Assembly (NCBI GenBank): GCA_029961685.1
Contig: JARWKL010000009.1
Span: 26,739,208-26,803,207 of the forward strand
DNA length: 64,000 nt
From: Aristolochia californica
Taxonomy: Eukaryota > Streptophyta > Magnoliopsida > Piperales > Aristolochiaceae
Reading direction: 5' to 3'
This document shows, piece by piece, positions 34,565 through 45,859 of the stretch. Positions within the stretch are counted from its first letter, which is position 1. The number at the start of each line of letters is the position of its first letter. The notes beneath the pieces were generated by a model. That model was given only the letters and a program-made list of their open reading frames with translations, was not told the origin of the DNA and made no database searches. Position numbers and translations under genes: made by a program.

Positions 34565-34574
34565 TATTATTTAT
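34565..34574 (+). promoter_or_regulatory. Possible TATA element of APR
   Basis: TATTATTTAT, about 130 bp before the ATG, followed by a CT-rich stretch typical of a plant 5' UTR. Confidence 0.4.
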
Positions 34575-34703
34575 CTCCCCCCCGCTCTTCCTCCTCTTTC
34601 AGAAGGCCATAAGCCTGAACGTACTCGCGAATTTGCTAGTCAGGTTGTGGTATTTTGAAATTTTTTTGCAGTAGGAGGTATAGAGATTCTTGGATTAGAT
34701 ATC

Positions 34704-35079
34704 ATGGCGTTGGCTGCCTCGTCTACTGTCTCTTCCCATTCTTTTTCATCTCAGGAGCTCAAAGGTACTCTTTTTTTTTTTTTTTTTCTTTTCGTTTTGT
34801 GATGTCGATCTCTGTACTGGTTTTGGAAAATTTGTTCTTGAAACTCTGTTTCTTGTTCGTCTTTGGTTTCTTTAGCTCCTAAGATCTGTTCCCCGAGGCC
34901 GTTCGATCGTCTTGCGCTTCCTCTGGCGCCTGCTAATTCTTCTAAGAGGCGAACATTTGTGAAGCCTGTCTCAGCGCAGGCGAACCGTAAGGAGTCATTT
35001 GTTCCTCAGGCGGCGGCAACTATCGTTGCCCCAGGTAAGCTTCCTTTTTTCTGTCATTGTTTTTATAATTATTTTTATT

Positions 35080-35118
<39 letters not shown>

Positions 35119-36943
35119 CATAATTATTTACTCAAAGAAAATTTGAATACCGTTTTATGTTTCTTCAATCTTGTCTTCGAAATTGGCCATGTTATTTATT
35201 ATTATTATTTTATTTTTATTTTTTGGAGGTTCTTGTTACAAAACTTCTTTCTTCAGGTGCAGAGGTTACCGATAACGTAGGAAAGGAGGATTACGAGAAA
35301 CTGGCTCAGGGAATGGAAAATGCCTCGCCTCTCGAAATAATGGACAAAGCGCTCCAGAAATTCGGAAACGAAATTGCCATTGCTTTCAGGTAGAAATTTC
35401 AGCTTCTCCTTATATATTTTCTTTCTATTTTGATGTAAAAAACTGCGAAGGCCCCAAATGTGAGCCGAGGAAGCTTTTTCGCGTCGGCTTTCTCTATTCC
35501 TGTTGTTTTCTATTGTGTGGGTTCTTTTTTCCCTGACGAGGATATTTTTGGATGAAATTATAAACGTGCCATTACGAATAATACTCTATCTGAATATTTT
35601 CGCGACACTCCCGTTGTATAAAATTAGAAGGTGAAATTGGGGATTTAATAATCCTATTGGCAGATCTTGTTACTTTCTAACATACTAAAAGGGTTATTGA
35701 GATTGAAAGTTGTTTTATTATTTTTATTACAGTGGAGCAGAGGACGTTGCTCTGATCGAGTATGCTCGTTTAACGGGTCGACCTTTCCGAGTCTTCAGCC
35801 TGGACACCGGAAGGCTAAACCCTGAAACTTATCATTTCTTCGATGCCGTCGAGAAACATTACGATATTCATATCGAGTACATGTTCCCCGACGCTGTTGA
35901 AGTCCAAGGCTTAGTGAGAAGCAAAGGCCTCTTCTCTTTCTATGAAGACGGGCATCAGGAATGTTGCAGGGTGAGAAAGGTTAGGCCATTGAGGCGGGCC
36001 CTCAAGGGCCTCCGCGCTTGGATTACTGGGCAGCGGAAGGATCAGTCCCCCGGCACAAGGGCTCATATCCCTGTGGTGCAGGTAGACCCTTCTTTTGAAG
36101 GTCTGGATGGCGGTCCTGGTAGCCTGATAAAGTGGAACCCAGTTGCAAATGTGGAAGGCCGAGATATTTGGAATTTTCTTAGAACCATGAATGTCCCCAT
36201 CAACCCTCTACACGCACAGGTATCGTAATAGTTCAAATTGTTGATGTGGCTCAGAATTTCTCTTCATCAGTGCCTGATTGCGATGCTTTTGTCGCAGGGT
36301 TATGTTTCAATAGGGTGTGAGCCGTGCACAAGACCCGTCCTCCCTGGTCAGCACGAGAGAGAGGGAAGATGGTGGTGGGAGGATGCCACGGCCAAGGAAT
36401 GTGGACTGCACAAGGGCAACGTAGCGACCCTTGAAACCGGCCTCCCAGAAAATGGTACTGGAAATAGCGCCGCTGCCCCTGCTGAGGTCGCAGACATCCT
36501 CAACTCGGACAATGTGGTCAGGTTGAGCAGGTCAGGGATAGAGAACCTCCTCAGGTTGGAAAACAGGCGTGACTCGTGGCTTGTAGTACTCTATGCTCCT
36601 TGGTGCCGCTTCTGTCAGGTAATAGAAACCAGAATTGATATCCATCAAGGTACTTAAAAACGTTATACATATTGATCATGTCGACTAATGCGTGGAATCT
36701 TTTGTAACTCAGTCAATGGAAGCTTCATATGTGGAAGTAGCAGATGAGCTAGCTGGTTCTGGTGTGAAAGTAGGAAAGTTCCGCGCGGATGGCGATGAGA
36801 AAGCATTTGCCCAGAAGGAATTGCAATTGGGCACTTTCCCAACGATACTGTTCTTCCCCAAGCATGCCTCAAAGCCCATCTTGTACCCTTCGGAAAAGAG
36901 AGACGTCGATTCACTGTTGGCGTTTGTTAAAACTTTGCAATGA
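34704..36943 (+). CDS. APR: 5'-adenylylsulfate (APS) reductase, plastid, six exons
   Basis: Reduces APS to sulfite with electrons from glutathione, the key step of sulfate assimilation in plastids. Exons: 34704-34764, 34876-35034, 35257-35389, 35733-36219, 36298-36618, 36713-36943. All introns are GT/AG and the joined frame is 463 codons, the usual APR length. Exons 1-2 give a Ser/Arg-rich transit peptide. The reductase domain shows [12 protein letters not shown] (from residue 118), CC (195-196) and GCEPC (287-290) for the iron-sulfur cluster, and catalytic Cys in ECGLHKG (315). The C-terminal thioredoxin-like domain has CXXC as WCRFC (383-386), where I recall WCPFC in many relatives. No disruption is seen, so it is probably functional. 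Confidence 0.96.
35081..35118 (+). repeat. (TTG)n microsatellite in APR intron 2
   Basis: About 12 TTG units between exons 2 and 3. A possible length polymorphism. Confidence 0.9.
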
Positions 36944-37182
36944 AATTTAGATTAGGGAGGATGGTTCAGAAGACGCACTGAACCCATTTCATGCCCGGGT
37001 CTGACTCGAATGCTCTGCCAGCCAGGGTCATTCTGAGAAGAAGGTGCAATTTGGCTAATGTGCCCTAATGTATATGTGAATGGTATATAGCCGCAGAGTT
37101 CCCCTAGGACTTCACTTGAAATTATAATTCAAGAGAGACTTATCAGTGGTCTCTCATCTTGTATTGCTAGTTTTTTACTTCG

Positions 37183-37188
37183 AATAAT
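37183..37188 (+). terminator. Likely poly(A) signal of APR (AATAAT)
   Basis: AATAAT about 240 bp after the stop codon, with TGTA/TTGT-rich sequence upstream, as expected for plant 3' ends. Confidence 0.45.
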
Positions 37189-37615
37189 GAAAACGTGCAT
37201 CAGGTATCCTTGTTTATGGTATATGGGTTCGTTTTATTACATGTGAGTACCATAAGTTTAAAACCAAGGTAATACTGTGATATGGGTACATTATATTCCA
37301 CGTACATAGAAAAGATATGTTTCACTAAGTTAAAACCAATGCAATATAATGATAATATCAGGCATAACGTAATAATTATTACATATTTATTAAATTTCAT
37401 GATAACGAATAAAACTATAATAGTTCTAATAGTTACTACTTATTTTGGTTAACTAATATTAGTTAACGTCATATATTGACATAATTATAATATGTGTAAT
37501 ATATTTGTGTAAAAGTTCATTGAATATATTAGGCTTCCAATCATAAAAAAAAAAAAAAAGTTAAATTTAATTATTAATAGTAAACAACATGAATTTTCAA
37601 AATAGACTTACATAT
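37189..37615. other. AT-rich intergenic, no gene
   Basis: Low-complexity AT sequence with a run of A at about 37545-37558. Nothing else is seen. Confidence 0.6.
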
Positions 37616-38678
37616 TGTTGATTTTTAGGGACAAGACAAACATAAGAGATCTCAAGGAAGGAAAGGAGAAAAAGAAAGTTCTTGGGAGAGAGGAGACTAA
37701 TAGGGAGGAACAAGAGGAAAAAAGAGATATATATGGACGAACAATGCCCTCAGGGCTACATACTTCAAAAGAAAAAAAAAAAGATGACATACACCATCAT
37801 ACATAATTATAATTCAATGTCATCTCTATACAAGTTATCCTTATTAACTTAGTTATGTCACCCCTACACACATGAGCGTCTCTTAATATTCCCTCTCAAA
37901 CTGGTATTTATAACTTCACTGACAAATAATCTTAATCAAGAAACTTGTGTGCTTGAAAAAGAAAATTATATTGCCTTGTTTTGATCCATCTTGTTCTTGT
38001 TCACATCTTACTTTTAGTCTTCAACTTGTTGTCATCTTTTTTTTCCCCTTACTTGGATATTCTAGTCACATAAAATTTGATTACCATAACACGTGAAGTT
38101 CTTCATTGTTGGTTACCTCTTTCTTGTACTTCTATAGAAAATATACGTTAAGAGAGTAAAACATCTAATAAAAAACAAGAATTGTAAAAGAAAGACTCAA
38201 GGAAAAAAAAAGACTCATCTTTTTTCTTTTTCTTTTTCTCCTTTTTCTTCCTCCCTTTCTTCTCCATCTTCTTCTCTTTTTCCTTCTTAGATCTTTGCCT
38301 GCTCTGATACCTTATTGATTTCTAAGGATAACACATAAACACAAGATATCTCAAGGGAAAGAGAGAAGAGATGGATTCTAGCTCTTGGGAGAGAGGAGAG
38401 AAAAAACCAAGAGAGAGAAGAGGAAAAGAAAGAGAGGTATATAAAAGAATTTGAGCAGAGAGGAAGAGGCTTTAATGCTCTATCCTATGCCTTGAGGTTG
38501 TAGTTATAGTTGTGGGAAAGTGTTTATAATGACTACAATGTCCCCACATGCTTCAAATGGAAAAAGACATAACAGGACATACACTAGCTTGTATAATTAT
38601 AGTTTTAGCCATCTCTATGAAAGTTTTACTTATTTACTAGCCATGCCTCACCCCTACACACGTGGGTGTCTCTTAACA
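37616..38678 (-). mobile_element. Short LTR element, - strand (LTR, 411-bp interior, LTR)
   Basis: On the - strand: 5' LTR 38678-38313, PBS (reverse complement TGCTCTGATACC at 38300-38312), interior 38299-37889, weak PPT, 3' LTR 37888-37616. The LTRs (366 and 273 bp) open TGTTAAGAG- or TATTAAGAG-like and relate to the solo LTR at 58107. The interior holds a shortened copy of the module seen at 17095-18598. No gag or pol. Confidence 0.65.
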
Positions 38679-39360
38679 CCCCCCCTTCAAGTTGGTGTTT
38701 GTAACATTGCAAATAATCTTGGTTAAGAAACTTGTGTGCTACAAAAAGATATTTTGATTATCTTGATTTGATTGATCTTCTTCTTGTTCACATCTTGTTC
38801 TTAACTTGTCTCCCCCTAGCATATTCTAGCCACATAAAACTTGATTATCACAACATGTGGAATTCTTCATTATTGGTTACCTCTTTCTTATACTTCTTCT
38901 TCTACTTCTCCCTCTCAAGTTGGCGACCTCTTTGTTCTTTCCCAAGAGACAGAGCTTGCATAACATAATGGTGAGCGGAAAAAATCACTTCTAGCCATAC
39001 GACCAAACTCCATACACCAATTAAAATGGTCCTAGTCTAAAACACACTCTGATCAATTTCAATGGCGAAAAAAAATCCAACTTTAAGGCATAACAAAAAA
39101 AATTAGTCACTTTTTAAGGGTAGTTCAAGCACAAATCACTTCTTGGGTGAAGAATAAAAGACTTAACTCAAACTGGATGTTAGGCACACTCATATACTTT
39201 TTAAGTAGTGGGTCTAGGCATTGCTTCGAAGTGATTTTAACAAAAAAAATGAAGAAAATACTCTGAGAAATTAAGGGTGTGATTAAAAAGATAGCGCTTC
39301 TCATACTTAAAAAAGGAGGCACACAATGCAACTCTTCATACTTCCAAGTAAGAAGGAGAC
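38679..39360 (-). mobile_element. Second copy of the non-coding interior next to the same LTR
   Basis: It starts with PPT reverse complement CCCCCCCTTCAAGTTGG at 38679 and repeats the module of 17095-17620, including a second PPT (CTCCCTCTCAAGTTGG at about 38909) and matching text to 39240. Thus one LTR (38313-38678) is shared by two interiors, as in tandem LTR elements. Confidence 0.6.
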
Positions 39361-40275
39361 GTTTTTAGACCAATAGATGGATAAAAAGTGACCAATTTTT
39401 ACTCAACAGGGAGGTAAACAAACAATTCCTCTATCAACATGATGATCAAGGAAACTTTAAACAACCCCAATAAGAAAGTTTTGAGATGAAACATAATAAT
39501 AATTTTTTTCTAAAAATAGACTTCTCAAATAAGGGAATTACTTTTTAAACCAATTTATAAAGAAAATATTCAAGATATAATTCTGGTCTAAGGAGATTTA
39601 GGACACTTATTTGGAATCTAGAATTAGGAAACAAAACTTTCTAAATTAAAATTTTCAAACTTAGTAAAAAAGGAAACTAAACTTATAATGGAAAAAACTT
39701 CTCTTAAGGAAACTATTGTAATGTTAGATCAAACAAAATAAAATTTTAAGGAAGAAAAAATACTCAAGTTGGTAAAATCTTGAGTAGATTTTTGAAAATA
39801 AATAGGAAACCCAACCAACATTACCAACTCAAAAAGTGAAGCAAACAATCCTGCATAAATTCAGATCTTCGCATGCAATAGGAAGCTACCCAATTGCAAT
39901 TCCTTCTAAGCATATGCTTTCTCACTACCATCACAGAACATTTTTACTTACTTCAATATAGTGTTATTTGACGATAATCCAAGTACAGTAGTAGCATTAT
40001 GTGAAATAAGATAAGATTGTTATTAGAGTAACAACTAAAATTTTAATATTTAAATTTTAAAATTGATGAAATATTATAATAATTTATTTTTTATATTGTT
40101 AAACAAAAAAATTAATAAGCATAATAAAATTAAGTTATACTAAATTAATTAAATCATTAATCAGGTTAATTAGGTTATTTCAAGATAAAATGAATTAATA
40201 TAGTTAATTAATTTTTTTTATAAAATTAATTTATTCACAAAGTTTTGGTCTAACTTAATCACTCCATGATGTGCT
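39361..40275. other. AT-rich; no gene seen
   Basis: 39361-39900 may be older interior of the element at 38679. 40020-40260 is very AT-rich. No domain or clear repeat. Confidence 0.5.
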
Positions 40276-41186
40276 TATTGATTTTTAGGACCCCATGGAT
40301 TACATCTTGGGTAAAGGAGAGAACACACACGTTTGGGAGAAAAGAGGAGGAAGAATGGGGTTATGGACTTAGTTCAAACCCTCCCCCTTAAGCTATATTT
40401 ATAAATGATAAAAGTAAAATATTATAATTACACCCTTCACCCTAGTAAGAGTGAAGAAGAGACAAAAAATATAAATTAGTTATATCAATAACACTCAAAT
40501 TACATCGTATCTTCTAATACTCCCCCTCAAGCTGGGAGATAATGGCAGTGATCCCAATTTGAAACAAATAACGTAAATGTAGTAATAATCTCATTCATCA
40601 CAGTTTCCCAAAGATAAGTACGAAACCGAGTACAAACTTTGAAAGGGTAGAAATGGGTGATAAAACATAAGCCGAAACCAACCTCAAATGATTTCAAAGT
40701 GATAATAATGACTAAAGTGGGTAATGTCTGTCATTCACAAGATGACGATTAAAAATCCAAGGATACCAACAAAAAGTCTAAATGGACTTAAAAACACCCA
40801 TATATATATATATATATAAAGACTAACCAAAGCAAAGCTCCAAAAAAGGGTTGGCCAAAAGGGTAAGTGAGTGTCAAATAAAGGACAGTAAGAGAAAGGC
40901 TACTAAAGAATAAAATGTTAATGGGGGAATCAATAGGAAGATAAGGTGAAGAAACAGAGGTCATCAAGTGATTTATTCTTCATCATATGAATCAATGGCG
41001 GTAACAATTAGCAAATAATGAATACAAGGCAAACAACCGAGGAGTTCTTCTTCAATAATAATGTCTCAATCAAAGAGATACCATAACAACTGCATTAATG
41101 AGCCAATGCACAAATAACACATACCAAATATGCAGTTATTTAGTAGCGGATAATTGGTACATAATAAAAGTTCTTAAAGGTATTAA
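40276..41186 (-). mobile_element. 3' end of a - strand copia element (LTR 40276-40519, PPT)
   Basis: A 244-bp LTR, the same length as 7770-8013, then the PPT reverse complement CTCCCCCTCAAGCTGG at 40520. The rest of the interior (to about 41186) carries no readable pol. It includes an (AT)n run at about 40801-40820. Confidence 0.6.
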
Positions 41187-42840
41187 GTGATAGAGATAAA
41201 AAGATAAGGATAAGAGAAGTTGAGATTGTCTCAACTTGTAACTCTAAAACCATGTGCACTTGTAACTCTACAATCATGTAAACTCTCTTAGAGATAATCC
41301 TTATCATCTTATCATTCTATAACTATAAATAACCGTATCAATAAAGGTAAATTATAGCGAAAATATTCATTTATCTATTTCTATATGGTATCAGAGTTTT
41401 AGATCTCTCTGATTTTTTCTCGTTGCCGCCACCACCGCCAATGATTGGCACCTCAGCCTCGGCCTCCCTACACCGAGTTCAGCCTTTGGTCCCTCTCTGC
41501 AGAGCCCCACAACTTTGTTCATTCGAAGGTTTCTATAGAGCCCATTCGTTCGATGGTCTTGCGCCACTGCGTGCCTTCCCACTGCCGATGCCGTAGCCAG
41601 TACCGCGCCACCATGCGCCTTCCCACTGCAGCCACCTCTGACAATTCCGTCATCGCCGCCACAGCAGAGTCCTGCAACTCTACTCGTTCTAACGATTCTG
41701 CAAAGCCCGCCCGTTTGACAGTCCTACGATGCCGAGCCTCTGCAATCATCGATCGAATTTTCTCCCCTCTATTAACCTCATTGTCGTCGAGAACCGTCGC
41801 CCGTCGAACCTCTGCAATCCATTGACAACAGCTTCCATCACCCACCGAGCCTCTGCAACCCGTCGACAACGACTTTCATCGCCGTCACTCAACTACCACC
41901 GTGGGACATTCCGCAATTGCTAGAACCAGTAGCACCACGCTGCCGCCGCCTCTTCTAGTATTTCTCCTCCCTCTCCTTCTTCCCACATTTTTATTTCTCC
42001 CTTGACCTTCGGTTTAATCCGAGGTCTAATTTAAATCTAGGAAGAAGCACACATGTGTGATTTTCACATGTGCGACTCTCACACGTGTGATTTCCACATG
42101 TGCAAAAAAAAAACTAGTTTCTACTCATGGCTTTTGAAGATTCTTGAATTACTATTCCCAATGCTCATGACCCAACCACACCACTTATGGTACTCCACAT
42201 CCACAACTCGGTCAAAGTCACCTCCACAAATTACTTTAGCTGGAAAACTCAGATGGAGGCTATTTTTTTATTATGATCTCCTCAAGTTCGTTGGTGGTTC
42301 TTATTCTCTGCCTTCCGCCACAAAGATGATCAATAATCATGTCATTCCAAATCCCGAATACACTACGTGACTTTGTCAGGATAAGCTAATTTTTTGTGCT
42401 CTTATCGGTACTCTCATGCCATCTATTATTCCACTTATCACTCACTCAAGCACCTCTCATGTAGCATGGACTCTTTTGGCTAGTACATATGCTAGACCCT
42501 CTTGTGGTCACATCAAACAGATCAAGGAGCAACTCAAACATACTACTAAGGGGACTCAATCAATTTCCGAGTATATATAGTATATTAAAACACGAGTTGA
42601 TGAACTTGCCACCCTAGGAAAACCCATGGATCAAGAGGATCTCATTGAGACAATTCTAGATGGGCTCAACGATGAGTACAAACCACTTATTGATACTATC
42701 AATGGTCGTGACACACCAATTTCCTTTAATGAGCTGCATGAAAAACTCATAGTGGCCATGATGCAAATTACTTTTATTTCTTATCCATTTCCTCCCTTCT
42801 TATCCATGTCACCTAACCCTAATCCTCCTTCCCTCTTTCT
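41187..42840 (+). mobile_element. copia 5' part: LTR, PBS, GC-rich leader, gag
   Basis: A short LTR (about 41187-41385; same type as 6858-7051) runs into PBS TGGTATCAGAG at 41386. A GC-rich leader (41420-41980) follows, then a gag from ATG 42127 that is broken by stops: TSTNYFSWKTQMEA, NHVIPNPEYTT and DQEDLIETILDGLNDEYKPL (42626-42760). This is the UBN2 gag of copia. Pol is absent. Confidence 0.7.
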
Positions 42841-43022
42841 TTGACTCTCACTCTCTCACCTATCCCTCTCATTCTCCTTCCTCTCTCACTCGATCATCCT
42901 CTGCTCTTCTCTTGTTTCTCTCTTCTTCTTGTAACTCTCTTCTCCCTAAACTAGTTCAATTATTACTCAGTACATGGGATCTTAAATATAACAGAAGTTA
43001 TAAACTCCAGCTTGAGGGGGAG

Positions 43023-43358
43023 TGTTGAAGAATAGGTGTAGAAGAGTCTTACATGACTCTCATAGTAAAATGTCTCAGAGAGCCAAAATTAATATGGTAG
43101 AGTCTAAAAGAGTCTTATGGAAGGAGGTCTCACAGAAGAACCTCAGTTAAAAGTGTTTTAGTTATGTTAGTCTTCTAATTATGTTTAGTTTCTCAATTGT
43201 TATAGGACTTATCTTTTACTATTTAACTTTGGGTGTAACTGAGACAAGGGTAGTTTGATTGTAATTGGATTTTACTTGTTTTCTCTATTATAAATAGAGA
43301 CTCATTGTACTCAAATTACAACAAGTTAGTGAAGTATTTCTCTTTTCCAAAAATTCAA
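43023..43358 (+). mobile_element. 3' LTR with PPT, family of 32841-33168
   Basis: TTGAGGGGGAG ends at 43022 and the LTR opens TGTTGAAGAATAG. It runs 336 bp and lacks the final CA. Upstream, 42840-42990 looks like the end of another LTR (CT-rich, ending AAATATAACA). Confidence 0.7.
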
Positions 43359-43495
43359 TGGATATGCCAGTGAGTATTTTGTTCATCTTTTCAAATAGAA
43401 AAAAAATGAAAAAAAGATTGTTCTCCTGGATTGCTTGGAGACACCGGCCTACTCATGCATGACCTTAAGGTTTAGGGAGATCCTTCACATGTAAT

Positions 43496-44470
43496 TGTTA
43501 GATTCTAGGATTGCATCACTAGAAGGTCTAGGTTTAAGGAGAAGGAGAGAGGAGAGGGAGAGGAGTGAAAAGAGGGCAAAGAAGAGAGAAAATAGACGGG
43601 AGAACTAGGCTAGAGTTAGGGTATCTCAAGGGGGAAAAAGAGCACACCCTAGGGTCTCCCCCTTCGTTATATGTAGATAAGTGGGCTGAAGTCCTAGTAC
43701 ATATGAGGATAAAAAAAAACTCAAACTTAGACATTATTACACCCTATGCCACTCCTTCACTTAATTACATAGAAGACCACTAATACCCTTTTAACACTCC
43801 CCCTCAAGCTAGTGAAAAAACCTCAAATATTCCCAGCTTGGAACACGTATCAGAGAGAGACTTTGTAGCGATAGCCTTTGTAAAGACATTTACTAGTTGG
43901 TTCTTGGAGGGTATGTATTGCATTGATATAACACCAACTTGTATTTTTCTTGAACGAAGTGACAATCTATCTTCGATGTATCTAGTTTTTACATGGAACA
44001 CTTGGTTAGTTGAAATATAAATGGTTGTCTGATTATCACAGTGAAGCTGCATAGCTTGGTTGTCTAGAACTCGAGCTCAGCCAAATAGCTCACTTATTGT
44101 ATGTGTCATGGCTCTGTATTCCACTTCTACACTTGAGCTAGCCATAAAATTCTGTTTTTGCTCCTCTATGTGACCAAATTACCTCCAAAAATTTTACAAT
44201 ATACAAAGGTAGATTTTCTATCCTTTGGGGATCCTGCCAATTTGCATGTGAAAAACCCTCAATGTCAGTATGTCCATGGGATTTAAATAGTAATCCTTTT
44301 CCAAGATTTTTCTTCAAACACAAAAGAATTTTCCCTGAGGCCTTTTAGTGAGACTATTGAAGTTGATGCATGTATTGATTGATAATACTGATTGAATATG
44401 AAAAATAAGGCCTTGCAATTTTAAGATAAATTAGCTTCCCAACAACCTGAAATCAACTTCAGTCAATTAC
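43496..44470 (-). mobile_element. 3' end of a - strand copia (RNase H, PPT, LTR)
   Basis: RNase H fragments on the - strand: GFSHANWQDP at about 44250, MQLHCDNQTTIYISTNQVFH (44052-43990) and DTCSKLGIFEVFS (about 43840). PPT CTCCCCCTCAAGC is at 43797-43809. The LTR is 43796-43496 (301 bp, TGTTA...TAACA). The upstream part of the element is lost at 44470. Confidence 0.75.
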
Positions 44471-44479
44471 AGTACATAA

Positions 44480-44728
44480 CGTTGAAGAGCAAATATGAAA
44501 GATTCTTACATGACTAACACACAATTATAAGATAAGGAGCTTAAGTTATATTAGTCTTCTATTTATGTTTAGTTGTTTAATTGTGTTAGAACTTATTTGG
44601 GTGTAACTGGAACATGGATAGTTTCAATATAATCTGATTATACATGTTCCCTCTATTACAAAAAAAGATTCATTGAACCCAGTTGTAATCAAGTTAGTGA
44701 AGTATTTTTCTTTTCCAAAAATTCAAAA
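44480..44728 (+). mobile_element. Decayed LTR copy, family of 32841-33168
   Basis: GTTGAAGAGCAAATATG to CCAAAAATTCAA, about 249 bp, with internal deletions. No PPT or PBS attached. Confidence 0.55.
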
Positions 44729-45859
44729 ATTGTGCTAAAAGTTAATACCAAATTGAGTGCCTCTATTCTAAATGTTTTTATGGGAATGGGAGATGGAGGG
44801 AAACGGTGGTGACCTTCCTCAAGCATGGAACCCAAAAAAGTCCATAGAAATTTTTTGCCAAGAACTATGTTGTGAATGTGCCTTTGAGTTTAGTAAGCTA
44901 ACTTAGCTATAAAAAATTATGGACTGATTTTTAATTTTCACTATTGATGGCAAAGAAGACAATACACTCACTTTCAACAATCAGGTGTTGATTACTAACT
45001 AAGAAAGGGAAACGAGACCCGGCTAAAATTTTAAAACAACTAAATCTCCTTTGAAGCTTGTAGAAGATGAAAAAGTGTTTTTTATAAAAATTCTCGTGAG
45101 AAATTTGAGCCAGAGTCTAGGAAAATGAGGAGGAGAAATAAAATCTAAAATTAAAGAAGTAGATTATGCTGAAGAGATAAAAATTAGTTGCAAGGAAAAA
45201 AAATGAAGTGATCCTGAGCTAATGAAAAGGTGGAGTAACCTAGAAATGAAGAGGGAGCAAAAAGAAATGATGTAATCGAAAGAAAAGGATACATACTTTG
45301 AAATAGCGATAATGAAGAGAGAACCCTTAGGAGGATGAAAATTAGCCTCTAAGAAACCAACTAGTTGTGCTAGGAGAAAACTGAGCTATGCTAACTCAAA
45401 ACACCACAAAAGGAGTTAAACTGCTAGCTTGAACAAGTTTCTTTGTACATCAGGTGATGTTTTGAATGAGTGAAAGTTGAGACAATGTTTGGTCTCAACA
45501 TCCCTCAACGGTGGGTTGTTCACTTATTTTTATTTTGTGCTTTTATGATTGTATTTATGGTTGCTTGCATGAATAAATCTTAATGAAAGGGGGACTAAAA
45601 ATACATCCCTAAATGTAAATGGAATATAAAGAGGGAGATACATAGTGATTAGTGACAAGGGAAGCATACTTATAGTCCCCATTATAAATTTTGATGAAGT
45701 CAAATGGGGGAGAAAATCTAAATGGACATATAAATAAAATCAACAAGAACCATGCATCAAACACGGGAATTTTTTTCAAAAATCATTAATGTATTTGAAT
45801 TCATCTGCACTCGAAAGCTTTATATGCCTATGAGTATTCATTTTCATAAAGGGGGAGAA
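44729..45859 (+). other. No gene; ends in a PPT-like AAAGGGGGAG
   Basis: Probably the 3' interior of the element whose LTR begins at 45860, since AAAGGGGGAGAA abuts it. No pol domain could be read. Confidence 0.4.
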
